From positions 1 to 13,262 of the forward strand of contig JAAFHO010000084.1 in NCBI GenBank assembly GCA_013297575.1: DNA of 13,262 bases. Direction: 5' to 3'. The stretch is from Chitinophagales bacterium (lineage in GTDB: Bacteria > Bacteroidota > Bacteroidia > Chitinophagales > Saprospiraceae). Below are positions 1 through 7,287 of the stretch, in pieces. Under the pieces are notes generated by a model that was not told where the DNA came from, made no database searches, and was given only the letters and a program-made list of their open reading frames with translations. Position numbers and translations under genes: made by a program. The stretch's first letter is position 1, and each line of letters starts with the position of its first letter.

Positions 1-565
1 ACACCAGTAATGAGGTAGTCGAGGCCATCAGGGAAATCAGCGAGAATTTCGGGTACTGTTGTGGCCTTGTGCGCCGCAATATTTGCCTCATTCTCAAACT
101 GCTGCGGCATCCAGGAATTGGGTGTTTCGCGTACCAGTTCGCCTGCGCGTTCAATGGCACCTTTCATTCCTTTTTCTCGTGGCGTAAGATCAAATTTAGC
201 ACCATAAGCAGCCATTAACCTGCGGCGTTCGATGGACATACTTTCAGGCATGACCAGTATCAGTTCATATCCCTTTACTGCTGCCACCATGGCCAAACCA
301 ATACCAGTATTACCACTTGTGGGTTCAATAATAATGGATCCGGGACGAAGCGTGCCATCTTTTTCGGCGGCTTCAATCATGCTTAATGCAATACGATCTT
401 TAATACTGCCACCTAAAAAAAACTTAATGCAATACGATCTTTGATGCTGCCACCTGGATTGGCGCGTTCTAGTTTGATCCATACCTCATGGTCTGTGCCA
501 AAAAGGTGGTTGATGCGTACGTGTGGCGTGTTGCCAATAGTGGCTAAAATATTGTTTGCCTTCAT
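1..565 (-). pseudogene. cysK: cysteine synthase (O-acetylserine sulfhydrylase), interrupted by a 41-bp duplication, 3' end outside window
   Basis: PLP enzyme that makes cysteine from O-acetylserine and sulfide. The N-terminal frame (ATG at 565-563) reads MKANNILATIGNTP, then NPGGSIKDRIALS with the expected PLP lysine at residue 42, two Phe, and TAG at 415-413. The rest continues in another frame from 413 to position 1, restarting at GGSIKDRIALS and running through the PTSGNTG phosphate-binding loop, MPESMSIERRRLMAAYGA and LDYLITGV. About 138 residues are visible in the second part; the full family is near 300. The break is a 33-bp repeat (382-414 and 423-455, 31/33 identical) plus eight A; removing 41 bp restores one frame. 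It lies 25 bp downstream of the acetyltransferase gene and probably shares its transcript. MPESMSIERR favours CysK over CysM. It may be a real pseudogene or an assembly fault. Family assignment is firm. Confidence 0.88.
382..455. repeat. 41-bp imperfect tandem duplication inside the cysteine synthase gene
   Basis: Copies 382-414 and 423-455 match at 31 of 33 positions and are separated by eight A (415-422), giving a 41-bp period that is not a multiple of three. Both mismatches (402/443 and 405/446) fall at third codon positions: AGC ATC in one copy and AGT ATT in the other, each Ser-Ile. On the coding strand the spacer is a run of eight T just before the premature TAG. Confidence 0.9.
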
Positions 566-590
566 AATATTGTGATAGTTATTTGTTTGA

Positions 591-1412
591 TTATATGACA
601 AAATGAATAGGTTCTTCCAAACCTCGGGTGCGTACTTTTACCTTTGATTGGTGTACCACAATAGAGTATGGTGGTACGCTGGCGGTGAGCCAAGTATTAC
701 CGCCCACAACGGAATCGTGACCAACCGTAGTGTTTCCTCCCAAAATGGTACTATTGGCATAAATAACACAATTATCCTCGATCGTGGGGTGGCGTTTAGT
801 ATTGGCCAATGATTTTTCTACCTGCAATGCACCTAAAGTAACACCTTGATAAATACGGACATGGTTACCGATAATAGTTGTGGCACCAATAACTACTCCT
901 GTTCCGTGATCGATAAAAAATGAATTACCAATCGTAGCACCCGGGTGGATATCAATCCCCGTTTTACTATGTGCATACTCCGATAAAAGACGAGGCAACA
1001 AGGGGACTTTTTGCAGGTGTAATTGGTGTGCTAACCGATAGACCGTAATGGCTTTGAATCCTGGATAAGCCGCCATTACTTCGGTAATATCGGTGGCTGC
1101 TGGGTCATATTGGTAAAATGCGTCGGCATCTTGAATTAATTGTTCGTAAACAACGGGGACTGCCGAAAAAAACTGGTTAGATACCTGTTCCACGGACGTA
1201 GTCAGTTGCACCGATAAAGGGCGCAGCAATGCCTGTAACTGCACTTGTAAGTCCTTATAACGCGTCGCAGCAGCACCAGCCGCCGAGCCACCTGATACAG
1301 GGAATAGCCATTCATACACGTCATCAGCAAAGGTATTGGCTAGGACGACCGATGGCGTAGTGCCGGCACACCGTGCTTGTTCTTCGTCTAAATGTTGTAA
1401 AAAACTTTGCAT
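591..1412 (-). CDS. cysE: serine O-acetyltransferase (CysE/EpsC type)
   Basis: Transfers acetyl from acetyl-CoA to serine, giving O-acetylserine, the substrate of the cysteine synthase encoded next. The protein has 273 residues, the usual family length. Residues 1-145 form the helical N-terminal part, with YPGFKAITVYRLAH at 116-129. The left-handed beta-helix follows, with TGIDIHPGA at 151-159, FIDHGTGVVIG at 166-176 (His169 aligns with the family's catalytic His) and the loop KRHPTIED at 206-213. Hexapeptide repeats continue to about 245. The start is the ATG at 1412-1410; no Shine-Dalgarno sequence precedes it. The gene ends 25 bp before the cysteine synthase start, so the two are likely co-transcribed. 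A hairpin with a T-rich tail (1458-1500) lies 45 bp upstream of the start. Confidence 0.95.
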   Translation of the reverse strand: MQSFLQHLDEEQARCAGTTPSVVLANTFADDVYEWLFPVSGGSAAGAAATRYKDLQVQLQALLRPLSVQLTTSVEQVSNQFFSAVPVVYEQLIQDADAFYQYDPAATDITEVMAAYPGFKAITVYRLAHQLHLQKVPLLPRLLSEYAHSKTGIDIHPGATIGNSFFIDHGTGVVIGATTIIGNHVRIYQGVTLGALQVEKSLANTKRHPTIEDNCVIYANSTILGGNTTVGHDSVVGGNTWLTASVPPYSIVVHQSKVKVRTRGLEEPIHFVI

Positions 1413-1457
1413 TTTCTAATGTTCCTAATTGCTTACGAAAAAATAATGTAATAAAAA

Positions 1458-1500
1458 ACAAAAGCCCTTTCGCGGAACTGATCCGGGAAAGGGCTTTTGT
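1458..1500 (-). terminator. Rho-independent terminator of the tex operon, or cysE leader hairpin
   Basis: A perfect 14-bp inverted repeat (ACAAAAGCCCTTTC at 1458-1471 with 1487-1500) has a 15-nt loop that can itself pair CGGA with TCCG. Read on the minus strand, the hairpin is followed by TTTTTATTAC, so it fits termination of minus-strand transcription. It lies 191 bp past the stop of the methyltransferase gene and 45 bp before the cysE ATG. The simplest reading is the end of the tex operon; a leader attenuator for cysE is also possible. Confidence 0.75.
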
Positions 1501-1691
1501 GCATATTTAAATATATGACTAATATCTACATGTCACTATATAATGAAATGCGATGCCCTTTGCCCGATTATCGGACAACAGCAACAACAATAAACAGTAT
1601 AGATATTAAAGTGCGTCATATTAATTGGATGCAAAGATCAAGCATTTTTTTTAATCTTGTATATTTAGAAACGAAATTTTTTAGATAAGGT

Positions 1692-2411
1692 TTACGCATG
1701 CGCGATAAAATAATAATTGGATTTTGTATGAAACTGCCTTGATAACTCCGCCTTGCCCATTGGAGGCAAACCTTTTAACCAATGCGCCATAAGTGATATA
1801 GACATACCACACGACTCAAAAAGATCAAAAATACGTTCCGGAGTCGCCTCGTAAAATTCCGATGCCCCCAGCCCATGCTCAAAAATAACAACAGGGTGGT
1901 ATTTTTTTAGCGTCTCTACTGCTCCTTCCAATACAAATAGTTCCGCTCCTTCAACGTCTATTTTTATCAAATCGGGGCGGTAATTGGCGGGTAAAAAATC
2001 ATCCAGTTTTTGTGTCTTTACCGTAATTGTCGTATCCTGCTCACCGCTACGGTCGTATGCGCGCTTGCGCAAGCCGCTATAAGAAGGATTAGATACCACG
2101 TAATTAAAAGTAGCCGTGCCATTTTCCTTGCTCAGGGCTATATCAGCGATGGTGCAATTATTTTGGTTGTTATATTTTTGAACCAGACCTTGGAACAAAT
2201 TGGGGATAGGTTCAAAACCATAGTGTTGCCCCTGAGGCGCAAATTTCAATACAATATCCAATACCTCGCCTTTGTGGCATCCTACATCAATAAAATTGGT
2301 GGTGGAATGGCAAACCTTTGCGATGATTTTTTGGGTTTGCTGGTCGTATTGTTGGTTACGGGTAAACGCAATTGGGATGCTTTTGACCCATTTTTTGATA
2401 AGTTCCTTCAT
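1692..2411 (-). CDS. FkbM-family SAM-dependent methyltransferase
   Basis: A class I methyltransferase of 239 residues, close to family length. Motif I, which binds S-adenosylmethionine, is FIDVGCHKG at 40-48. The acidic loop is YGFEPIP at 64-70, and the typical FkbM block IKIDVEGAELFVLEGA is at 149-164. VVIFEHG at 174-180 matches the later strand. Members of this family usually O-methylate sugars or other small molecules, often in polysaccharide or glycan settings; the substrate here cannot be read from the sequence. There is no signal peptide or membrane helix. The ATG (2411-2409) lies 4 bp after the stop of the TPR membrane protein gene, so the two are surely co-transcribed and perhaps translationally coupled. 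It is the last gene of the tex operon. Confidence 0.88.
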   Translation of the reverse strand: MKELIKKWVKSIPIAFTRNQQYDQQTQKIIAKVCHSTTNFIDVGCHKGEVLDIVLKFAPQGQHYGFEPIPNLFQGLVQKYNNQNNCTIADIALSKENGTATFNYVVSNPSYSGLRKRAYDRSGEQDTTITVKTQKLDDFLPANYRPDLIKIDVEGAELFVLEGAVETLKKYHPVVIFEHGLGASEFYEATPERIFDLFESCGMSISLMAHWLKGLPPMGKAELSRQFHTKSNYYFIAHA

Positions 2412-2415
2412 GAAA

Positions 2416-3066
2416 TCACGTTAGTACAGTCCATTTATGGACTGTCTTTTTACACCATAAATAATGGTCCAATTCGCCGTAAAGGTAGATGAATCCACCC
2501 AAAACAAAGAGTACGATGGTAATTATGGTCGAAATGTTCATCCAATCGGGATAAAACGGCTGAATAACTAACCCGCCAGTACCCGCCGAAACGGCTGAGA
2601 GCAAAAAGAATAAAAGCCCCCAAGCGCGGAATTTTAACCTTTTGGGAGGTGTTTCCTGCCGCAAACAACTGTATAATAAAATACTGGTTTGCGGGTTATT
2701 GGGTGCAATTTTTGCGACGGATTTGAATACCCGAAGCGCATTTTCATGATCGTTTAAATTGTAATAAGTAACGCCTTTACGAAACAATAATTTAGCAAAA
2801 ATATCTTCGCCTCCAAAATAAGTCATGCTTTCGCGCATCACCAATTCAATCAAATGGTCACACATTACAATGTGACGACCATATTCGTCTGCTTCAAACA
2901 AGGCATCGGTATAGCCGAGCGTGCAATCCAAGTATTCATCCAAATCCAAGGTATTCAATGCTTCTTCATATTGCTCGTAATACCGGATCACGCTATATGG
3001 ATCTTTGGGATCGATAGCTTTAAAATCGCGGTAAAGCCGGAGGCGATATGTGGGAGAAACGTACAT
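2416..3066 (-). CDS. TPR protein with two C-terminal membrane helices
   Basis: I do not recognise a named family. The 216-residue protein has an N-terminal helical cytosolic part and at least one clear TPR-like helix pair at about 90-122 (AKLLFRKGVTYYNLNDHENA, then LRVFKSVAKIAPNNP). Two hydrophobic segments follow, at about 147-168 and 178-197. The last 20 residues are short and basic with several aromatics (HYLWCKKTVHKW). There is no signal peptide, so the TPR part and both ends are probably cytoplasmic. It sits 3 bp after tex and 4 bp before the FkbM gene, the middle gene of a tight operon. A protein-docking role at the membrane is an inference only; its partner is unknown. Confidence 0.8.
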   Translation of the reverse strand: MYVSPTYRLRLYRDFKAIDPKDPYSVIRYYEQYEEALNTLDLDEYLDCTLGYTDALFEADEYGRHIVMCDHLIELVMRESMTYFGGEDIFAKLLFRKGVTYYNLNDHENALRVFKSVAKIAPNNPQTSILLYSCLRQETPPKRLKFRAWGLLFFLLSAVSAGTGGLVIQPFYPDWMNISTIITIVLFVLGGFIYLYGELDHYLWCKKTVHKWTVLT

Positions 3067-3069
3067 AAT

Positions 3070-5184
3070 TTAAATGCCTTTCATGCTGAGTGCTACTCGT
3101 TTGCGTTGGTAGTCAATTTCCAATACCCGAACAGTAACTTGTTGGTTCAAAGTAACTACTTCGGATGGCGTTCTGACAAATTTATCTGCCATTTGGGAAA
3201 GATGTACCAAACCAGAATCTTTTATGCCAATATCTATAAACGCGCCAAACGCCGTAATGTTGGTAACAATGCCGGGTAAAATCATACCAATGGATAAATC
3301 ATCCAAAGAACGGACATTGGCAAACTCAAATGCTTTAGCCGAACCACGTGGATCGAGACCCGGTTTTTCCAATTCTTTCAAAATATCTTGCAACGTGGGC
3401 AAACCAATATCTGCTTTGACATACTTTTTTAGATCAATTTTTTGGCGGAGTTCGCGATCTGCGATCAAATCCGGCACAGTACATTGGATATCTTTGGCCA
3501 TCTGTGTCACCACATCATAACGTTCGGGGTGAACCGCTGTGTTATCAAGTGGATTTTCGGCCTCGCGGATACGCAAGAAACCAGCACATTGTTCGTAAGC
3601 CTTATCGCCCAAACGGGCTACTTTTTTTAAATCGCTCCTGCGGCGGAAAGCACCATTTTCGGCGCGGTAATTCACGATATTTTGCGCCAAAACTGGACCA
3701 AGACCAGAAATATAGGTCAATAAATGCTTACTCGCGGTATTGATATTAATACCCACAGCATTCACGCAACTTTGCACTGTTCGGTCGAGGCTATCTTTGA
3801 GTTGTGTTTGGTTTACATCGTGTTGGTATTGGCCAACACCTATACTTTTCGGATCAATTTTAACCAATTCCGCCAAAGGATCCATCAGCCTTCGTCCAAT
3901 ACTAACCGCTCCCCGAACGGTAATATCTTCGTTCGGAAATTCTTCGCGTGCCACATCGGAAGCGGAATAAATAGATGCACCAGCCTCGCTGACCTGAAAG
4001 AGTTCTACGGCACGGCCAAAATTTGATTTCTGGATGAAGTCCATTGTTTCGCGGCCAGCCGTACCATTTCCGACCGAAATAGCATCTATTTGGTAGCGCT
4101 CGACTAGGCTTTCAATTTCTGCCCGTGCTTCAAATACTTTATTTTGTGGTTCGTGGGGATAAATCGCTGTATTTTTGACTAAGTTTCCATTGGCATCTAA
4201 TACGACTACTTTGCATCCAGTTCTGAATCCTGGGTCGATACCTAATACACGTTTTTCGCCCAATGGAGCGGAAAGCAATAATTGACGCAGGTTATCAGCA
4301 AAGACTAAAATAGCCTCTAAATCGGCTTTTTCTTTGGATAAATTGCGAAATTCTGTTTCAATACCGGGTTGTAGCAGGCGTTTATAACTATCTTTCACCG
4401 ACATGCGTACCTGCTGCGTACTTTCCCCCGATCCTATGAGGAAAATATTTTCTAAATCATGTATGGCTTGCTCTTCTTCGGGCGCTATACCCACGCGTAA
4501 AAAACCTTCTTCTTCGGCGCGGCGCATGGCCAATAAGCGGTGGCTAGGGCAGTTTTTGAGCGGTTCATTCCAGTCGAAATAGTCGCGATATTTAGCGGCT
4601 TCTGCTTCTTTGCCTTTTACAAGTTTGGAACTGATTACAGCACCCTTGGTAAAATGGCGGCGTACTTTATCGCGCGCTTTGAGGTCTTCGCTGACCCATT
4701 CAGCCATGATATCGCGTGCGCCTTGAAGGGCATCATCTACGGAAGTTACTTGGTCGGTGAGATAAGAAGTGGCAATACTTTCCACTTCTCGGTCGCGTTG
4801 TGTAAAAATCCGTTTAGCCAGTGGCTCCAATCCTTTTTCAATGGCCACTGAAGCCCGTGTTTTACGTTTTTGGCGATAAGGGAGGTACAAATCCTCCAAT
4901 TCAGTCATTGTGCTCGCGTTTTCTATTGCTTTTCGAAGTTCAGGAGTAAGTTTACCCTGCTCTTCGATACTACTTAAAATCGCTTCACGACGTTTGTCGA
5001 GTTCTTTGAGTTTTTTGAGCCAGTCTTGTATATCGGCAATTTCTACCTCATCCAAAGAGCCAGTAGCTTCTTTTCGGTAACGAGCGATAAAAGGCACGGT
5101 TGCACCATCTTCTAGCAAGTCGATTACCGATTGGATGCGTTTGGAGGAAATATTTAATAAAGGAGCAATGCGGTCTGCGTACAT
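3070..5184 (-). CDS. tex: Tex, RNA-binding transcription accessory protein with S1 domain
   Basis: A nucleic-acid-binding protein of the Tex/YhgF family, cytoplasmic. It has 704 residues, somewhat shorter than many members (about 720-780), because it ends right after the S1 domain. Order: Tex N-terminal helical region (about 1-190, with TVPFIARYRKEATG at 29-42); central region; YqgF-like RNase H fold starting at VLGIDPGFRTGCK (313-325); helix-hairpin-helix region at about 478-540 (SGLGPVLAQNIVNYR at 493-507); S1 domain at about 634-702 (GAFIDIGIKDSGLVHLSQM at 647-665). The start is the ATG at 5184-5182, in line with the family N-terminus. It is the first gene of an operon with the TPR protein and the FkbM methyltransferase. 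Upstream lie a promoter-like box (5382-5389) and a long palindromic element (5211-5367). Confidence 0.96.
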   Translation of the reverse strand: MYADRIAPLLNISSKRIQSVIDLLEDGATVPFIARYRKEATGSLDEVEIADIQDWLKKLKELDKRREAILSSIEEQGKLTPELRKAIENASTMTELEDLYLPYRQKRKTRASVAIEKGLEPLAKRIFTQRDREVESIATSYLTDQVTSVDDALQGARDIMAEWVSEDLKARDKVRRHFTKGAVISSKLVKGKEAEAAKYRDYFDWNEPLKNCPSHRLLAMRRAEEEGFLRVGIAPEEEQAIHDLENIFLIGSGESTQQVRMSVKDSYKRLLQPGIETEFRNLSKEKADLEAILVFADNLRQLLLSAPLGEKRVLGIDPGFRTGCKVVVLDANGNLVKNTAIYPHEPQNKVFEARAEIESLVERYQIDAISVGNGTAGRETMDFIQKSNFGRAVELFQVSEAGASIYSASDVAREEFPNEDITVRGAVSIGRRLMDPLAELVKIDPKSIGVGQYQHDVNQTQLKDSLDRTVQSCVNAVGININTASKHLLTYISGLGPVLAQNIVNYRAENGAFRRRSDLKKVARLGDKAYEQCAGFLRIREAENPLDNTAVHPERYDVVTQMAKDIQCTVPDLIADRELRQKIDLKKYVKADIGLPTLQDILKELEKPGLDPRGSAKAFEFANVRSLDDLSIGMILPGIVTNITAFGAFIDIGIKDSGLVHLSQMADKFVRTPSEVVTLNQQVTVRVLEIDYQRKRVALSMKGI

Positions 5185-5210
5185 AAAGTATATTCGATTT
5201 ATTTGAGTAA

Positions 5211-5367
5211 GGGACGGTGTTGGAATAAAGGTACAAATTCAGGCATCAGATTTTGGCATCAGATTTTCTGTTTTTTCGGGCGAATAGTCTATCTATTTAA
5301 GCGAAAAAAGAGGAAATCTGAGGGCAAAGGATATGCATCAATCGTACCTTTATTCCGACACCGGCCC
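5211..5367. mobile_element. 157-bp MITE-like inverted-repeat element with TAA flanks
   Basis: Arms 5211-5278 and 5302-5367 are imperfect inverted copies of each other. The outer 24 bp match at 22 positions (GTACCTTTATTCC followed by CACCG and CCC, read outward), and both inner ends carry CGAAAAAA. The spacer is 23 bp. TAA stands directly outside each end (5208-5210 and 5368-5370), consistent with a 3-bp target duplication. It has no coding capacity. Ends starting GGG with a TNA-type duplication resemble IS5-family elements, but that assignment is an inference. The left arm also holds a 13-bp tandem repeat (GGCATCAGATTTT at 5242-5254 and 5255-5267). A long cruciform or RNA hairpin of another origin is the alternative. 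Confidence 0.6.
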
Positions 5368-5379
5368 TAAGGAACGGGG

Positions 5380-5391
5380 GGCAAAGGTAAG
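5380..5391 (-). promoter_or_regulatory. candidate -7 box for the tex operon
   Basis: The minus strand reads TTACCTTTGCC, an exact fit to the Bacteroidota -7 consensus TAnnTTTG (5389-5382). No convincing -33 TTTG lies at the usual distance. A transcript starting here would carry about 190 nt of leader containing the whole palindromic element before the tex ATG. Confidence 0.4.
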
Positions 5392-5457
5392 GCTGCCACA
5401 AGGAATTTTTACTCTTTTTAGCAAGGAATTGCAATTAATTGTTTCTAAATATCTAAC

Positions 5458-6711
5458 TTATTGTTTTATAATCCCTTGCTGTTCATCGGCCCGTTTTGAT
5501 TTTTCCCAAATTACCGATTGCTTGCCGCGTATAAGGCGGAAAAAGCCAGCGTACATAGCGTAATTCATGAGGCAAAAATAATATGGGATAAAAAATGCTT
5601 TAATTTTGAGTTGACGACGTTCTAGCACAAAACCAAGTAAAGCGCAGGTATAAAAGATAATTTGTAAGATAAAAAGAGCAGAATAAAACGTATTTCCTTT
5701 AAAAGCCAAGAATGCGTTGGTCAAGAAAATAATTGGCAAAAACAGCGGTGCCAGTGTCCAACGCAAAACACGATGAGAAATATATTGAAAGGAGACCGTC
5801 CCATATTTGAAAAAATTAAGCAAGGGTGCCAGCCTTACCACTGCTTGCAATCCACCTGCAGCAATGCGCACTTTTCGCTTCATTTCCTCACTTACAGAGG
5901 CCGAAGATGACTCAACGGCATAAGCATCAGGCTCATAAGCAACGCGGTAACCTTTTTGAGCAATCCGCATCGTGAGGTGAAAATCTTCCACCAATGTATC
6001 TTGTGGTACGGCTTCATAAGCCTCGGCTCGAAACGCAAAAAGTTCGCCAGCGGCACCAACAACAGTCCATAGTTCGGCGTCCCATTTTTTGAGCAAACTT
6101 TCATATTTCCAATAAATACCTTCCCCTGCGGAGTTTGCAGCGTCTTTTTCGCCCATACGAATCCGTTTTTCGCCAGCTACAGCACCTACGTTAGGATCGT
6201 TAAAATGGGTTACAATCTTTTCAATAGCCACCGAATTGAGTAATGTATTGGCATCGGTACTCAAGATAATATGTTGATTATCAGGGACATTATCCCATTT
6301 TCCATATTGAAGCATAGCCCTATGAAATGCTGCAATTTTGCCGCGCCGTTCAGGTTGGTGTAAGATATGCCAAGTTGGGCAATCATTGATCCCCTCAAAT
6401 GTTAACTTTGCGCGTTGTGGCGTATCATCCGAAGAGCCGTCTGTGACAAAAATAAAGCGAATATGATTAGTGGGAAAATAAAGCCCCACCGAGTTCTTGA
6501 TTTTCTCAGCAATCCACCCAGATTCGTTAAATGCGCATACGATAAATGTGACTTTGTGCTTAACCTGCGTCTCCTTAAGGCTTAACGGGGACGGGTATAA
6601 AAAACGTTTGATCTTAACTAGACCAAATAATATTATACCATATCCTAGGTAAGCATAGCATACAACGACGATTCCAGTCCAAAGCAAAATAGATACAATA
6701 TTTTCCTGCAT
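5458..6711 (-). CDS. membrane-bound family 2 glycosyltransferase
   Basis: A 417-residue GT2 enzyme, probably in the inner membrane and adding sugars to a polysaccharide or lipid-linked glycan. One membrane helix lies at about 6-31, then the GT-A domain: FIVCAFNESGWI at 56-67, FVTDGSSDDTP at 88-98 with nucleotide-binding Asp91, LSTDANTLL at 150-158 (DxD-type position) and TLVEDFHLTMRIAQKG at 239-254 with the likely catalytic acidic pair 242-243. RKVRIAAGG at 279-287 stands where processive synthases have QxxRW, which argues against a cellulose-synthase-like activity. Three or so membrane helices follow (about 316-338, 342-363, 371-395), then a basic tail. ATG at 6711-6709. It is transcribed alone, away from the polysaccharide genes at 7288-9946. 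The sugar is unknown. Confidence 0.9.
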   Translation of the reverse strand: MQENIVSILLWTGIVVVCYAYLGYGIILFGLVKIKRFLYPSPLSLKETQVKHKVTFIVCAFNESGWIAEKIKNSVGLYFPTNHIRFIFVTDGSSDDTPQRAKLTFEGINDCPTWHILHQPERRGKIAAFHRAMLQYGKWDNVPDNQHIILSTDANTLLNSVAIEKIVTHFNDPNVGAVAGEKRIRMGEKDAANSAGEGIYWKYESLLKKWDAELWTVVGAAGELFAFRAEAYEAVPQDTLVEDFHLTMRIAQKGYRVAYEPDAYAVESSSASVSEEMKRKVRIAAGGLQAVVRLAPLLNFFKYGTVSFQYISHRVLRWTLAPLFLPIIFLTNAFLAFKGNTFYSALFILQIIFYTCALLGFVLERRQLKIKAFFIPYYFCLMNYAMYAGFFRLIRGKQSVIWEKSKRADEQQGIIKQ

Positions 6712-6745
6712 AATTTTATCTTTTCATTGTATTTTTTTGGAAGCG

Positions 6746-6778
6746 CAAATTTGGCAATAAAGTTGAAATTATAACAAA
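6746..6778 (-). promoter_or_regulatory. candidate promoter of the membrane glycosyltransferase gene
   Basis: On the minus strand TTTG (6778-6775) lies 22 bp before AAATTTG (6752-6746), near the Bacteroidota pattern of a -33 TTTG and a -7 TAnnTTTG. The -7 box lacks the first T. It lies about 35 bp before the ATG at 6711. Confidence 0.3.
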
Positions 6779-6822
6779 AAAAATTTTTTTACCTTTTCTT
6801 GTAAAATTCATATTCTTTTTAA

Positions 6823-6859
6823 ATATTAATCCTTTACCTTTGCATCTTGATATTAATCC
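6823..6859 (+). promoter_or_regulatory. plus-strand promoter box flanked by a 10-bp direct repeat
   Basis: TACCTTTG at 6835-6842 fits the Bacteroidota -7 consensus exactly and is followed by CATC. ATATTAATCC occurs on both sides (6823-6832 and 6850-6859), 27 bp apart, as a pair of operator half-sites might. A clear -33 TTTG is missing. If used, it would drive the plus-strand genes from 7288 with a leader of about 440 nt. Confidence 0.45.
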
Positions 6860-7287
6860 ACCCACAGCCCCCCTACGGCTGCCGATTTATTAAAAATTTT
6901 TTAAATTTTTAATCTCCCCCAGTTTTGGCACGATTTTTTCTTATTGATAATTAATTCTTTGAGACCTTTTTTTAAAGCCTCAATGAGTAGTTATTTTTTA
7001 ATCCATACTTTTGCTAAGGAAGGTAGTGTTCCGCTATTTTCTTTTTCTTCGTGTTGCAATCAAACTCATCGTTGTTCTATTTATGCTTCCATTGAATTGA
7101 TAGTCAAATATTGCTACCGCAGTACGATTGGCTTGTTTAATGCTATTATACTAAGCGTAGTTAGGTTTTGTGCATAGACTTATGGGATACATACCTTACG
7201 ATTTTTATGTACAAGCCTACAGAGCCGATGTATATTCTGTAGTTATTTAAGTTTTACCGATTACATATTATACCGATTATTATTATT

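Larger units (their letters stand above)
6712..7287. other. 576-bp intergenic region before the polysaccharide genes
   Basis: I see no convincing gene here. The left side holds the possible promoter of the minus-strand glycosyltransferase. A plus-strand -7 box lies at 6835-6842, and after it come two small hairpins: CAGCC/GGCTG (6865-6869 with 6877-6881) and an AT-only 11-bp stem (6889-6899 with 6903-6913). A reading frame at 6944-7177 begins with TTG (ATG only at 6983) and gives a Phe-, Ser- and Cys-rich peptide with no recognisable motif, so it is not called. Just before the next gene TACCGATTA occurs twice (7255-7263 and 7271-7279), 16 bp apart. Confidence 0.6.

Noticed and set aside
1564..1574. 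Palindrome CCGATTATCGG upstream of cysE
   Set aside because: Only five paired bases around one central base; too short to call an operator without conservation data.
1497..1688. Open frame of 63 codons on the plus strand
   Set aside because: It begins inside the hairpin arm, has no family resemblance and lies in AT-rich spacer sequence.
2010..2492. Open frame of 160 codons on the plus strand
   Set aside because: It lies antisense to the FkbM methyltransferase gene and the end of the TPR gene, both well supported, and its translation shows no motif.
5242..5267. Two tandem 13-bp units taken as a possible start of a repeat array
   Set aside because: Only two copies are present and they lie inside one arm of the inverted-repeat element, so they are not a CRISPR or iteron array.
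5458..6711. Possible cellulose or hyaluronan synthase
   Set aside because: The processivity motif QxxRW is absent (RKVRIAAGG in its place), so only a general GT2 call is justified.
6944..7177. Open frame of 77 codons in the intergenic region
   Set aside because: It starts with TTG, has no recognisable motif and reads like translated AT-rich non-coding DNA; it is mentioned only in the intergenic entry.
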